The translations under genes and the position numbers were made by a program. Positions 19,653-29,571 of a DNA stretch of 64,000 bases are shown here, one piece after another. The first letter of the stretch is position 1, and each line of letters begins with the position of its first letter. The notes under the pieces were generated by a model, which saw only the letters and a program-made list of their open reading frames with translations, did no database searches and had not been told where the DNA came from. This stretch comes from Yponomeuta sedellus (lineage: Eukaryota > Arthropoda > Insecta > Lepidoptera > Yponomeutidae), in the NCBI GenBank assembly GCA_934045075.1, contig OW203724.1, forward strand, positions 10,217,473 to 10,281,472. The letters are read 5' to 3'.

Positions 19653-22600
19653 ATGTCTAATGGTGATTCTGGTTCGACCAGATGGTCATCCTCTTCATCT
19701 ATTCCATCGCTCACATTGTCTAACAGAGATGGCTATCCAACATGGAAGTTCAAAATGAGGAACTATCTTATTCATGAAGACTTGTGGTGCACAATAGAAG
19801 GATATGGTGCAGGAGATACAACCGTCCAGGAGACAAGATCTCGAAACGATAAAAAGGCACTAGCAAAAATATGTCTGACTGTCGACGGGTCAGCGATAAC
19901 GCATATTAGAAGTGCCAAGACTGCTCTAGAGGCTTGGAAGGCCCTCCAAGATGCATACGAAGATAAAGGTATGGGGAGAAAATTAGCCTTAGAAAGAAAG
20001 CTCTATAGACTGTCATTAGATGGATTTTCAAACATTGAAATGTATATTAATGCTGTGTTGAGTACAGCACAAGACTTGGCTGATATTGGAAAGGTAATCG
20101 ATGATACTTCCATTGCTGCAATATTGTTAGGAGGTCTCACTTCTAGATATGAACCCCTCATAATGGCATTAGAGAATAGCAATGTAGAAGTAAGTACCGA
20201 GCTTGTCAAGAATAAACTACTTAATGAAATGTCAAAAAGTGAAACCACAGGAAGTGATGCAGCATTTCGATCAAATAGTAGCTCTAATTGCAATAAGAAC
20301 AAATCTAAGAAGAAATTGATTGTCTGTTATGAATGCAACAAACCTGGACACAAACGACCTGACTGTCCTCTACGTAACAAAGAAAATAAAGGTGTTTGTT
20401 CATCAGAAAAAGAGTCTTCATTTAGCGCTCTTGGTTTCGCTTCATCATATTCGGACAAATGGTATGTTGACTCTGGTGCGTCAAAACATATGACTTCGAG
20501 ACGGGATTGGTTCAATCATATTAAACCATTAGAAGGTAGCACAGTTACTGTCGCTAATGGTGAGAAGATCGACTGTGATGGCATAGGCGACATATCTATT
20601 AATACTGCGTATGGTATAGTAGACAGAATAGAAGATGTAGTGTACGTACCTGAACTGAAAAATAATCTTATTTCTGTCAAAAAGGTAGTAGAAAAGGGCT
20701 TTGTAGTTCTTTTTGATGTAAATGGATGTAGCTTTTATAGAGGTTGTGATTTTTCTTTTAAAGGTGAGGCGATCTTACATGGTTCGGCTGATGGTGGACT
20801 GTACACTCTCGATTGTACTATCAATTCCCCGATTTGCCAAAATGTGGCGAATGACGCTGTGCACTCTGACTCGTTGAACAGGTACCAACTATGGCACAAA
20901 CGGTTAGGTCATTTATGCCGCATCGGTATGAATCAATTAAAGAATTCTCACCTAGGTATAGATTATACTGAAGTAGATAAATCAAGCTGCGTTGCTTGTG
21001 TAGAAGGGAAGCAAGCGAGAAAATCTTTCAAGGCGATTGCGTATAAGAAAGCAACCGCAAAGCTGGAATTGATCCACTCAGATATATGTGGACCAATGTC
21101 TGAGATCTCATTTCAAGGTAATAAGTATATGTTACTTTTCATTGATGATTTTTCACGTATGATTTATCCTTATTTTATTGCTTCTAAAGCAGAGGTCAAA
21201 GAAAAGTTTTGTATTTTTCAAGCTTTAGTAGAAAGACAAACAGGTGCTCAAATTAAGAGATTGAGGACTGACTGTGGTAAAGAGTACATTAACAAGGAGT
21301 TTGCGGACTATCTATCGTCAAAAGGCGTTATGCATGAGACAACAGTAGGTTATAGTCCTCAATCGAATGGTGTAGCAGAGCGCACTAATCGCTCCATTGT
21401 GGAGAAAGCGCGCTCTATGTTAGCTGGTTGTTCACTGTCAAAAGCATATTGGGAAGATGCTGTTAAAGTAGCAGTTTATTTGAAAAATAGATCACCACAT
21501 CGTGCTCTTGAAAAGAAAACACCATTTGAGAAATGGAACGGTCACAAGGGTAACCTGAGCCATTTACGTGTATTTGGGTGTAGGGCACTTATACAAATTC
21601 CCGATTTTCAACGCAAGAAGTTGGAAGCGAAGACTAAAGAAGTAATATTTGTAGGATACTCAGAAGATCCAAATGGTTATTACTTTAGAGATGCTTCAAA
21701 TCCAAGGCGTTTACAGAAGTCTAGAGATGTGACATTTTTTGAAGACTCCTTTAGCCGTCTGAAAGCTTATGTGAAAGAATCCAAAAATCCTGAACCCATA
21801 ATCTTAATTGATGAAGATAAAAAGAAACAGGTTGAGATTCAGGAAGAGATTGGCAGAGAACTAGAACCAGAAAATCCTGAAATGCCTGAAAGGGTGGAGC
21901 CGGCTATGGAACAGCGAGTTAGTGAGTCAGCGAGATATCCCACTAGAACTCGGAGACAACCGGACTTTTACACTTCTATGGTGAATTCTGAAGATGTTTT
22001 AGAACCAAAGAACTATCATGAAGCAGTGAATGCAGAAGATGCTGTAAAATGGCAGTCAGCAATGTCTGATGAATACAATTCTTTGATTAAATTGAAGACA
22101 TGGAAGCTTGTTGGTCGGCCTGATCAAAAGAAAATAATTCCTTGCAAATGGGTTTATAAGTTAAAGACAGATGCTCAAGGTAATATTATGAAGTATAAAG
22201 CTAGATTAGTGGCAAAAGGTTACAAACAAATAGAAGGCATTGACTATAATGAAACATTTGCCCCTGTGATTCGCCACTCTTCACTGCGTACATTATTTGC
22301 TTTAGCGGCGGAGATGGATCTAAAGATGAGACATCTGGACGTTGACACCGCGTTCCTCTACGGAGACTTGGAAGAGGAAGTGTTCATGGAACAGCCTCAA
22401 GGTTTCGTGAAAGAAGAACAAGAAGGTCAAGTCTGTTTATTACAAAAATCATTGTATGGCCTCAAGCAAGCTCCTCGTGCATGGAATAAGATGTTAAATA
22501 AAACTCTTTTGAAAATAGGTTTTACAAAAACTCCTTCGGAACCATGCGTCTATAAGAAACTTTTTGGTAATGAAATGGTCATTAAGGCAGTATATGTCGA

Positions 22601-23522
22601 TGATCTAATTGTTTTTTATCAGAATGAACTGACACTTGACAGTGTCAAACAAGATTTGCAAAATATTTTTTCCCTAAAAGATCTAGGTGATTTGCAATAT
22701 TATCTTGGATTGAATATCCAGAAAAGCAATGATGAAATAAAGGTAAGTCAGAAAACGTTTATTTCAAATTTGCTGAAAAGATTTAATATGGATTTATGTA
22801 AGACTGTTGAAACACCGTCAAATCTGAAGAAACTGAGTGTTGGAACTGGTGAAGGAGATTATCCATTTCAAAGTCTTATAGGTTCTTTAATGTTTCTGGC
22901 TGTAAACACTCGTCCAGACATAGCGTACATAACTAGTTACCTCAGCCAGTATAATACTAAAAACGGGAAAGAACATTGGCTAGCGGCAAAACGAGTATTG
23001 CAGTACCTGAGAGGTACGATTGATTATGCCCTTACTTTTCGAAAGACCGGAGATTATCTAAAAGGATATACGGATGCAGATTGGGCTAATTGCACAATTG
23101 ATAGAAAATCGTACACTGGATATTTTTTTGTTCTGGCAGGAGGCCCTGTAGCGTGGCAAGCTAAGAAGCAGCAAACAATAGCTTTGTCTTCAACTGAGGC
23201 GGAGTACATGGCGCTTACTGCTGCAGCTAAAGAGGCTATATATTTAAGGCGTTTTGTATCGGAACTTTGTGGTAAGTCTGATTGTGTTAAGTTGTACAGT
23301 GACAGTCAGAGTGCACAAAGTCTAGTGCATAACCCTGTTCACCATGAGCGAACTAAACACATAGACACGAAGTATCATTTTATTAGGGAAACGGTGGAGG
23401 AGAGAATTATTGATATAAAATTCGTAAAATCGCAAGAAATGTATGCCGATGTGCTGACGAAGCCACTAGGCCGTAATATACATAAAATGTGTGTAGAGGG
23501 TTTAGGCTTAGCACGATTATAA
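19653..23522 (+). CDS. Copia-type gag-pol polyprotein, intact
   Basis: This is a single open frame of 1289 codons. I chose the ATG at 19653 (MSNGDSG) over the one at 19602, because the extra 17 residues are hydrophobic and unlike the Gag start of the family. Domains in order: Gag with YPTWKFKMRNYL (residues about 30-41) and a CCHC zinc knuckle, CYECNKPGHKRPDC (225-238); aspartic protease with DSGA at 273; a GAG-pre-integrase HKRLGH motif; integrase with Asp 477, Asp 540 and Glu 576 (35 residues between the last two, D,D35E); reverse transcriptase with YVDD at about 981; and RNase H with YTDADW near 1140, SSTEAEY and the DSQSA motif. The order PR-IN-RT-RH defines Ty1/copia rather than gypsy or BEL. 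The protein packages element RNA, copies it to cDNA and integrates it. There are no stops or frameshifts. Confidence 0.97.
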   Translation: MSNGDSGSTRWSSSSSIPSLTLSNRDGYPTWKFKMRNYLIHEDLWCTIEGYGAGDTTVQETRSRNDKKALAKICLTVDGSAITHIRSAKTALEAWKALQDAYEDKGMGRKLALERKLYRLSLDGFSNIEMYINAVLSTAQDLADIGKVIDDTSIAAILLGGLTSRYEPLIMALENSNVEVSTELVKNKLLNEMSKSETTGSDAAFRSNSSSNCNKNKSKKKLIVCYECNKPGHKRPDCPLRNKENKGVCSSEKESSFSALGFASSYSDKWYVDSGASKHMTSRRDWFNHIKPLEGSTVTVANGEKIDCDGIGDISINTAYGIVDRIEDVVYVPELKNNLISVKKVVEKGFVVLFDVNGCSFYRGCDFSFKGEAILHGSADGGLYTLDCTINSPICQNVANDAVHSDSLNRYQLWHKRLGHLCRIGMNQLKNSHLGIDYTEVDKSSCVACVEGKQARKSFKAIAYKKATAKLELIHSDICGPMSEISFQGNKYMLLFIDDFSRMIYPYFIASKAEVKEKFCIFQALVERQTGAQIKRLRTDCGKEYINKEFADYLSSKGVMHETTVGYSPQSNGVAERTNRSIVEKARSMLAGCSLSKAYWEDAVKVAVYLKNRSPHRALEKKTPFEKWNGHKGNLSHLRVFGCRALIQIPDFQRKKLEAKTKEVIFVGYSEDPNGYYFRDASNPRRLQKSRDVTFFEDSFSRLKAYVKESKNPEPIILIDEDKKKQVEIQEEIGRELEPENPEMPERVEPAMEQRVSESARYPTRTRRQPDFYTSMVNSEDVLEPKNYHEAVNAEDAVKWQSAMSDEYNSLIKLKTWKLVGRPDQKKIIPCKWVYKLKTDAQGNIMKYKARLVAKGYKQIEGIDYNETFAPVIRHSSLRTLFALAAEMDLKMRHLDVDTAFLYGDLEEEVFMEQPQGFVKEEQEGQVCLLQKSLYGLKQAPRAWNKMLNKTLLKIGFTKTPSEPCVYKKLFGNEMVIKAVYVDDLIVFYQNELTLDSVKQDLQNIFSLKDLGDLQYYLGLNIQKSNDEIKVSQKTFISNLLKRFNMDLCKTVETPSNLKKLSVGTGEGDYPFQSLIGSLMFLAVNTRPDIAYITSYLSQYNTKNGKEHWLAAKRVLQYLRGTIDYALTFRKTGDYLKGYTDADWANCTIDRKSYTGYFFVLAGGPVAWQAKKQQTIALSSTEAEYMALTAAAKEAIYLRRFVSELCGKSDCVKLYSDSQSAQSLVHNPVHHERTKHIDTKYHFIRETVEERIIDIKFVKSQEMYADVLTKPLGRNIHKMCVEGLGLARL

Positions 23523-23575
23523 GATAGGTAGTTTCTTTTGATTGTTTCTGCCTTAAGTATTAAGAGAGTTTTAAT

Positions 23576-23585
23576 TGAGGGTGGA
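23576..23585 (+). promoter_or_regulatory. Copia polypurine tract
   Basis: The purine-rich stretch (GAGGGTGGA) directly abuts the right LTR. This is where plus-strand DNA synthesis would be primed. It is called from position and composition only. Confidence 0.7.
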
Positions 23586-23729
23586 TGTTGGTAAATCCTC
23601 TTTTGGTATGCATTTAAAACCTCTTATAAGTTTGAATTTTATGAAGTGTTCGGTGTTTGTTATTTTTATTGTCACTCAAAAATATAATTTCACAACAAGC
23701 AAGTCATATTTTTCATTTAAATTCCAACA
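23586..23729 (+). repeat. Copia right LTR
   Basis: This 144-bp 3' LTR is identical to the left LTR. ATAGC follows it as the second copy of the target duplication. Confidence 0.96.
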
Positions 23730-23937
23730 ATAGCCAATAAGAAACAATTTCTATTTTTGACGCCGTTTCAAATGTCAACTGTCTAAAATATAGAACGTTT
23801 TGAATCATAGGGCCCGATACAAAGTGCCCAACTTCAAACGACTTATTCACATTGATTGACATGACCAATAATTTTAATATAATTAATACTTAATATAGAT
23901 AGAAGACAATATTGGAGAGAAATATATATTAATATAC

Positions 23938-24430
23938 GGAGGGTATTCAATAAGTATTGAGGTACAAACTTCTCGGATAGAGGAAATAAAAAAATAAAAT
24001 TTTCTTTAAAGTATGATACTCTTTCGTTTTTTCAATCATAGAAGGTTCTTATTTGTGTTTTCATCGCAACGAATAATCAAAAATAGAGAAAAGTTCGAAG
24101 AATGAAAGTTCGCGCGGTAATTAAATATCTGTTCTAAAAACTGTTACTACGAAACAAGTACCTAATCAAGACTTGCAAGATACGTCAGGGCTACATACTC
24201 CTCTTTTTTCTACAGCTGCGCATTAGTGCGCTGAGTTTAAGTCGAGAAGAACATCCATTAATGACAACTCGTGCTCATCCTACGACTGCAGTAACTGAAA
24301 AAATGGTATTATAATTATTTTGGCGGATCGTCTTACTACTTAACTGTTCGTTTTACAGCTGAAAAACTAAAGACTTCGATACGGACTGTTCATAATATAA
24401 TACATGACGATTAGTACATACACCTATCAC
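23938..24430 (+). pseudogene. Decayed mariner N-terminal half
   Basis: GGAGGGTATTCAATAAGTATTG at the left (shown in part) looks like a mariner end. Across several frames the following 450 bases retain pieces of a mariner DNA-binding domain: a RAHPTTAVTEKMV-like stretch near 24270, then AEKLKTSIRTVHNIIHDD near 24355-24410. The catalytic half is absent. Stops and frameshifts are frequent, so this is an old deletion derivative unrelated in detail to the other two mariners here. Confidence 0.7.
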
Positions 24431-24921
24431 ATGCACTCTCAATATTCACTGAAAGCATTTATTTTAGAAGTGAATTGATCTAAGTGAAAACAACAATTAC
24501 CTACAACAACAACAATCTGCATAACTTGTCTGGGGATGGTGCGACGTATGCCTGTTCAATAGGGCTGTATTGAACTAAACCATGAAAAAAATGTGATCCA
24601 ATGTAGACATACCCCAAGCGACCCCATCCAGTTATACGGGCCAAGTTTAATGAAATGAAATATTCGTTAGTGCCCTTAATTGGTCTCCTTACAAACATTA
24701 ATCAAGTGTCACCGAATGAACGTAGTCTTACACTCCCCGTTTTAAAGTTCCCTCTAGGGCTGTGTCGTCGTGGTTCGATTCCAGTTATAGATAATACTTT
24801 AATCGAACCCAATGGATCCGGTTAGAAATTTAGCAGGGCCTAGAGCCTAACAATTTATGTTATAATTGTTCAATAGAATGTAATTAGCACGGCATTTGCC
24901 ACTATTTTGAAGAAGAAGTAT

Positions 24922-25115
24922 ATACATACATACATAACCTCACGCCTGTATCCCAGAGGGGTAGGCAGAGACCAGGGACTACCACTTGTCACGATCCTGA
25001 CAGATCACCTTCGCTTCATCAACGTTCATAAGTCGCTGCATGCACGCACGCCGGTTCCGGGTACTTTTTATCTTTCCCTTTGCTAATACATCCCCTATCT
25101 GGTCGATGTAAGAAG
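24922..25115 (-). mobile_element. LINE 3' tail with short CATA repeat
   Basis: It is homologous to 16219-16430 over about 185 bases: CTCACGCCTGTATCCCAGAG, TTCGCTTCATCAACGTTCAT, ATCCCCTATCTGGTCGATGT. It begins with only four CATA-type units, against about 44 at the other site. Confidence 0.6.
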
Positions 25116-25342
25116 AAGTAACAGCAGTAAAATGTCACTATAAGCATAAATGAACTTTTTGTCTCAAAATACGAATGTGTGTAAAATTGCTAAGTTTCTG
25201 GGCTTCATTAAAAGAGATCTGGCCGCAGAAAACTATCGTGGCTCCAAAATCTTGCAGAGTAATTTAACATGAGAATCACGGGACGAAGTAGCCAAAGTAA
25301 TTATGAATGACTGTTCAACATAATCTACTGTTAAAAGGTGTT

Positions 25343-25394
25343 AGTCCCCAAAGAGCATACAATATATAGAGTCCCCAAAGAGCATACAATATAT
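25343..25394. repeat. Tandem duplication, 27-base period
   Basis: AGTCCCCAAAGAGCATACAA plus TATAT occurs twice at a 27-base spacing without a mismatch in the shared 25 bases. It is a recent local duplication just upstream of the host exon. Confidence 0.9.
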
Positions 25395-25508
25395 GTATAG
25401 TTGATCAGTAAAATAAATAAACCAAACATAAATTAGTTTTTGCCTGAAGTCGTTTAAATTTTAAAACCGGTTCGGATTATTGAACTTGAACTTTTTTTAT
25501 TGTTCCAG

Positions 25509-25630
25509 ACGCAATACCCTACAGGTTGACGCATTGAGGTGTCTCTGAAGGGTCCTGCCAGGCGGCGACGTCATGGCGGGCAACCGGCGACTCGTCGGCT
25601 TATTCGCCGTTGCGTTGCTGATTTATTCAG
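25509..25630 (+). CDS. Host-gene exon: start codon and signal peptide (partial gene)
   Basis: A pyrimidine-rich acceptor (ACTTTTTTTATTGTTCCAG) ends at 25508 and a donor, GTAAGC, starts at 25631. Between them is a GC-rich 122-base exon. The first 64 bases act as 5' UTR, with an in-frame TGA at 25546 that excludes an earlier start. ATG at 25573 has G at -3 and +4. The coding part reads MAGNRRLVGLFAVALLIYS plus one base: a basic n-region (R5, R6) followed by an uninterrupted hydrophobic core, that is, a secretory signal peptide. The intron is phase 1, which is common after signal-peptide exons of extracellular and receptor proteins. It overlaps no repeat. The protein cannot be named from 19 residues. 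No other exon was recognised, so upstream and downstream introns are long. Confidence 0.72.
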
Positions 25631-26230
25631 GTAAGCGACAACTACACTCATACTCGTATTTACCCCTACATTTGAGGGAAAACGGCGCACTCATAAAGTT
25701 CTTCTACTCTGCAACGGGCAGCGACGGACAACACGATTTCAATCTAAAATAATCCTTAAATATCCACGAAGATAGAAACTTCACTGAAAATGCAAAAAAA
25801 GTCTGCGGTCGGCCGCACGTGGCCGATTTTTATTGTAGTCTGTAATGGTTTTTCTTTATCTAGGCTCTATGTTTGTGTACCACTGCTGCAAAAAGGCCTC
25901 CCTACTTCGGTCCAGAGTTTTCGCTCCCCTGGCAAGTATCGTCCACTTATCCGTGTGCATATGACAGACAAAGCCAGTCCTCTTTAATTTCGCCGGAAAC
26001 CTTAAAAATATTTAAAGCTTATTAAAATTTGTATTGTTGCATTCGCACGCCGCGCGCCGGGCGCGTGAATAGTCCGTTATTGCTTACTTCCTACACGGAA
26101 AGTTTCTTCTTTGACTTCTTTTGGCGGCCGCTCCGATGTAGGTAGGTACATACTACGATAAGTACCTACGCATGGGATTATAATCTCTCAGGGAGTGATG
26201 CCCCGGTCGGTTGGTTGGTCGCAAATGTGG
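25631..26230 (+). other. Presumed start of a long first coding intron
   Basis: The stretch after the GTAAGC donor has no ORF worth calling. At 25865-25965 it holds a short minus-strand LINE-tail-like piece (CCACTGCTGCAAAAAGGCCT, CAGAGTTTTCGCTCC) also seen near 62540-62610. The length of the intron is inferred from not finding a second exon. Confidence 0.4.
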
Positions 26231-26232
26231 TG

Positions 26233-26365
26233 GTATAGTAGATTGTTAACCGAGGGTAGAAAGAATCAATTCCCGAGGCATATAGACGCCCGAGCGCAGC
26301 GAGGGCGGCTATAGTCCGAGTAGGAATTGATTGTTTTACCCGTGTTAAACACTCTACTTTTCATT
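26233..26365. mobile_element. Probable MITE fragment (TAGATTGTTAACCGAGGG type)
   Basis: The sequence TAGTAGATTGTTAACCGAGG, followed by CGCCCGAGCGCAGCGAGGGC and GTTAAACACTCTACT, has inverted half-sites at its ends (AGATTGTTAAC / GTTAAACACTCT). A loose relative, TAGTAGATTGTTAACCAAGG, lies at 7722-7741, next to FB-tRNA copy 2. No ORF is present. Confidence 0.4.
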
Positions 26366-26369
26366 TCGA

Positions 26370-27425
26370 ATATGAGGAAAATAAATTCTCATTTTTAATA
26401 TTCAAATCTTAGCATAAAAGATTATTACCTATTTTTTTAATTCCGTCACAGATACATATAACAGATTAGTATCCCGCCAATTTATATCGACTTTTAACAT
26501 TTTAAACATGGAACTCACCGCGTAATTGTTGCGGCTTATTCCGCTCAAAAAAGTTTGCGCTAAGTTCACACTGGCTGTTTAGAAACTCACATGACTGCAG
26601 CATTTTTTTTAATTTGTTTTTTTTACATAAAACTCTTCACAGCTGACAGTAGTTCTATTTTTAAAGTTCATTCCGGGCGGCCCTTAGGTGGGAAGTAATT
26701 TAAATAAGTTTTTCCCTCTCTAGGGAGGGAAGCAGCATTTTCCACCCAATAATCAGATCAAAACAACACTACTTTCCGAGTATAATAAATGAAAAAGTTG
26801 TTATCCTACTTAATATTATAAATGTCTAAGTTTGTGAAGATTATTTTTTTATTTCGCTAACGTGCACACATTATTCCCCTAACCTTTGTAAAATCACGGT
26901 TTCACGACTGATCGGGTTGGCTGAAAAAAATTTCTATAACAAATAAGCTCGCCATTTTACTCATATTACGCTTATGTTTTGTGTAAAAAAAAATATCTCT
27001 TTGTGTACAATAAAGTATAAGTAAGATGATTGGATATTTGTTAGTCAGGTACGCAATAACGGCTGAACGGATTTACATGAAACTCAGATAAACAAAGATC
27101 TTAATTAAGAAATTGAGGATCAGCTAGTATATTAAGTATATGATACAATATAATGCAGTCGAACATACGTCCCACTGTAAGGCACAAGCGTCCTTTCAGA
27201 AATAGAATGTGGACTTAATCACTACGCGTGCCCACCGCGGATTAATGATATCAAGGGCCGCATTTGAGCACCTTTGGTACTCAGGTTCCCTCACGATGTT
27301 TTCCTTAAAATTCCGTTAATCTACTGTTAACAACTGTCAGTTTTTTAGAGTGAATTTTATGAGTGCCAAGCGGAACCCTTTACTGTACCTCCGCTGTCTG
27401 TCTATCCGACCTTTAAAGGCCTACA
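26370..27425. other. No gene seen
   Basis: AT-rich sequence. A weak match to decayed SINE bodies (CCTCACGATGTTTTCCTT) lies near 27290-27310. A word common in insect non-autonomous transposons (GGCTGAACGGATTTACATGA) lies near 27061-27080. Nothing coding. Confidence 0.5.
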
Positions 27426-27426
27426 T

Positions 27427-27520
27427 AGATAGATAGAGAACACTTCATTGTACTTAAAAAAGGAAATTACACCGATATTTCTTAACCTAAGAGTACAGAC
27501 TGGCGGCCTTATCACATGTT
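27427..27520 (-). mobile_element. LINE 3' UTR fragment
   Basis: GATAGATAGAGAACACTTCA, GGAAATTACACCGATATTTC and TTAACCTAAGAGTACAGACT, then GGCGGCCTTATCAC, match the tail of LINE C at 41110-41215. Orientation follows LINE C, whose coding remnant is on the minus strand. Confidence 0.65.
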
Positions 27521-28101
27521 ATGTACATTTCAAAATTTTGCACAGAATATGTCTTATTAAAATGATAGAAAATAAGGCGGGTTTCCATACGACAAACGTG
27601 TTCTTTCGCCGTGTGTTTATGCTCTATCGAAAAAACGGCAATAGGTACAAACAAGCATCAAACATGGCGCGATTTACTTATAATTAATTCCAATGAAAAT
27701 AATGAAAAACGGCGAATTGCGAGTTGGACTCACTGAATACCTTACATATTTACAAAAAAAGTGAGGCGGTACGGAGCACTCGGTGTGCGAGTCCGAACCG
27801 TACTTGGCCGGTTTTTCCTGTTAAGAGTTAGAATCAGATTATTCGTGTGCGAGAAAGTGGGAGTAACTTTGGGCAGAATTGCGGGAGTACTTTTTATTTT
27901 ATTTTAAAGAAGATTAACAGTACAATATAGCAGAAATATAGAAAACAAAAGGTCAATTGCAATTTTCAGTTATAAATACAGTATAGCGAGATAGACGATA
28001 AATATGATTATTAGCGACAGATTACGGATAACACAAACATCGGACATAAAACAGAATATTTATGTGTATCTATAAATAAATGTTCTTCATAAAACAAGAT
28101 T

Positions 28102-28355
28102 GCTGTGTGGTGTCGGCCTAGAGAATAGCACCAACACAATTCTTCCCGCGGGTGTCGTAAAAGGCGACTAAGGGGGTGGGCACAAACCAGGGAGTGGGCA
28201 GCAGCGCCCCCTGCAGTACAACTCCACCGAACTGCGATCCCCAATCCGAATGCCTAGTGTGGGGATTATGGGCATTACCACCTATGATAGCACAACGTGG
28301 CGCTCTTTAGGGGAGGGCTATGTCCAGCAGTGGACTAGTATAGCCTGACGACGAG
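28102..28355 (+). mobile_element. 5'-truncated LINE 3' end, 254 bp, with target duplication
   Basis: It is flanked by AAAACAAGATT at 28091-28101 and 28356-28366. It contains TTCTTCCCGCGGGTGTCGTA, AAAGGCGACTAAGGG and ends AGGGCTATGTCCAGCAGTGG, then ACTAGTATAGCCTGACGACG. Its 3' end is shared with the much shorter insertions at 38765-38827 and 52100-52154. The perfect duplication marks a clean target-primed insertion. Confidence 0.85.
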
Positions 28356-28514
28356 AAAACAAGATTAATCTTTCAAAAATATCGCATTAGGTCTAATAAA
28401 CTTTACATTTCAGACTAGTCATTGATGAATTAAACAAGTCTATGTCAGTGCACTTCGCGCCAATTTATTATAGCTATTACAGACTCTCCACGAATATTAT
28501 ATGTCTGAATTTTG

Positions 28515-28890
28515 AGCGGTGGTAGCTCAGTGGGTAGAACAATGGACTCGCAAGCGAGAGTCCCAGGTTCGATCCCCAGTGAGGGCATGTACCAATGACG
28601 TTGTTTAATTTCAAAGTTATGTACATTTGCGAATTGGTAGTCGCAATACCACACGCTAACGGCGAAGGTAAAACATAAAACATGAGGAAACCCGCGGCTT
28701 GGTTGGCTCCGCACGTATTGACTAGTCTCTCCTGTTGGCAAGGCCGACTAGGCTGTCGGGAAGGCATAGGTACTGGTCAGGCCAACACCATGTAAAACTA
28801 TCTCCCAGGCACTACAGCATCCACGTGGTTGCTTCACCCATCTAGTGTGAGTGAAGATGCTACTGGACGCTGTATAAATAATCTCATTAC
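28515..28890 (+). mobile_element. tRNA-headed SINE family C
   Basis: The head GCGGTGGTAGCTCAGTGGGT...GACTCGCAAGCGAGAG...GGTTCGATCCC is tRNA-like with A and B boxes. The body follows: ATTTGCGAATTGGTAGTCGC, ACCCGCGGCTTGGTTGGCTC, ATCTCCCAGGCACTACAGCA. It ends GACGCTGTATAAATAATCTC. A second copy is at 51301 and a minus-strand one at 56765. Confidence 0.88.
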
Positions 28891-29254
28891 GTAGACGTAG
28901 AGGCCAATGAATTGTCTACACCTTATTGAGACACTGTCCAGAATACCGGATTATTTCGCTTTGAGGGACATATTTACTTAAGTAACGTTCTGTCACGCTG
29001 CTTTCTGAGAAATTCGAAGAGATAGCACTCCAGTTAACTATTTACTTAGCCAAATTCAGAGGCTGGCCCATACAAGTTAAATTTACTAAGAGTCGCAATA
29101 CGGAGTACTTGGGCTAAATCTGATATTTCACGCCGCTTATAGATTGGCTAAATGTGAGGTTTCCGGCTTGAACCTCAGATATCTCGTGACAATCTCGAGA
29201 ACAAGATTGTCATTTAGTGATAATAATAATATTCTCCACACAACATGATCACTT

Positions 29255-29345
29255 GTCCTGGCCGCAAACTAGTACTCTGTGCTATGGTAACCAGGTTAGA
29301 ACATCACAAACAGCAATACACCCAGACTGAGGCCATCTTTACATA
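29255..29345 (-). mobile_element. SINE family D fragment
   Basis: CTGTGCTATGGTAACCAGGT, CACAAACAGCAATACACCCA and GACTGAGGCCATCTTTAC match blocks of the D copies at 38690 and 62640. The tRNA-like end is missing. Confidence 0.55.
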
Positions 29346-29349
29346 ACTA

Positions 29350-29571
29350 GCTTCATCATCAACTCATCAACCCATTATGTTCCCACCGAGGGGCACAGGT
29401 ATATTCCCGAAGGAAGGTATAGGCCATACTCCACCACGGGGGCCAAGTCCGGATTGGTGGAGGTTTGCAAGACTAGTGGCTGGTCTTACAGTCAGAAGTT
29501 TTGAAGCCGCCCTAAGGCCTCTGACTTGGCTTAACGACTGTCATCTATCGACGGCAGCCGGCACCAACTAT
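29350..29571 (-). mobile_element. 5S SINE, 3' part
   Basis: The tail end TCATCAACCCATTATGTTCC is followed by CATACTCCACCACGGGGGCC, AGTCAGAAGTTTTGAAGCCG and GGCTTAACGACTGTCATCTA. It stops after GCCGGCACCAACT. The 5S-like head is absent. Confidence 0.82.

Larger units (their letters stand above)
19400..23729 (+). mobile_element. Complete Ty1/copia-type LTR retrotransposon
   Basis: This is a 4330-bp element with two 144-bp LTRs that read identically base for base. The LTRs start TGTTGG and end CCAACA. The 5-bp target duplication ATAGC is intact at 19395-19399 and 23730-23734. Between the LTRs is one uninterrupted gag-pol frame. A candidate primer-binding region (ACGTTATCAGCACGA) starts within a few bases of the left LTR, and a purine tract (GAGGGTGGA) ends at the right LTR. 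Identical LTRs plus an open frame mean the insertion is recent, and the element may still be able to move. Confidence 0.97.

Noticed and set aside
19490..20515. Minus-strand open frames over the copia gag region
   Set aside because: They are antisense shadows of the intact gag-pol frame.
28445..28767. Overlapping 96-98 codon minus-strand frames
   Set aside because: They are antisense readings of a family C SINE and its tRNA-like head.
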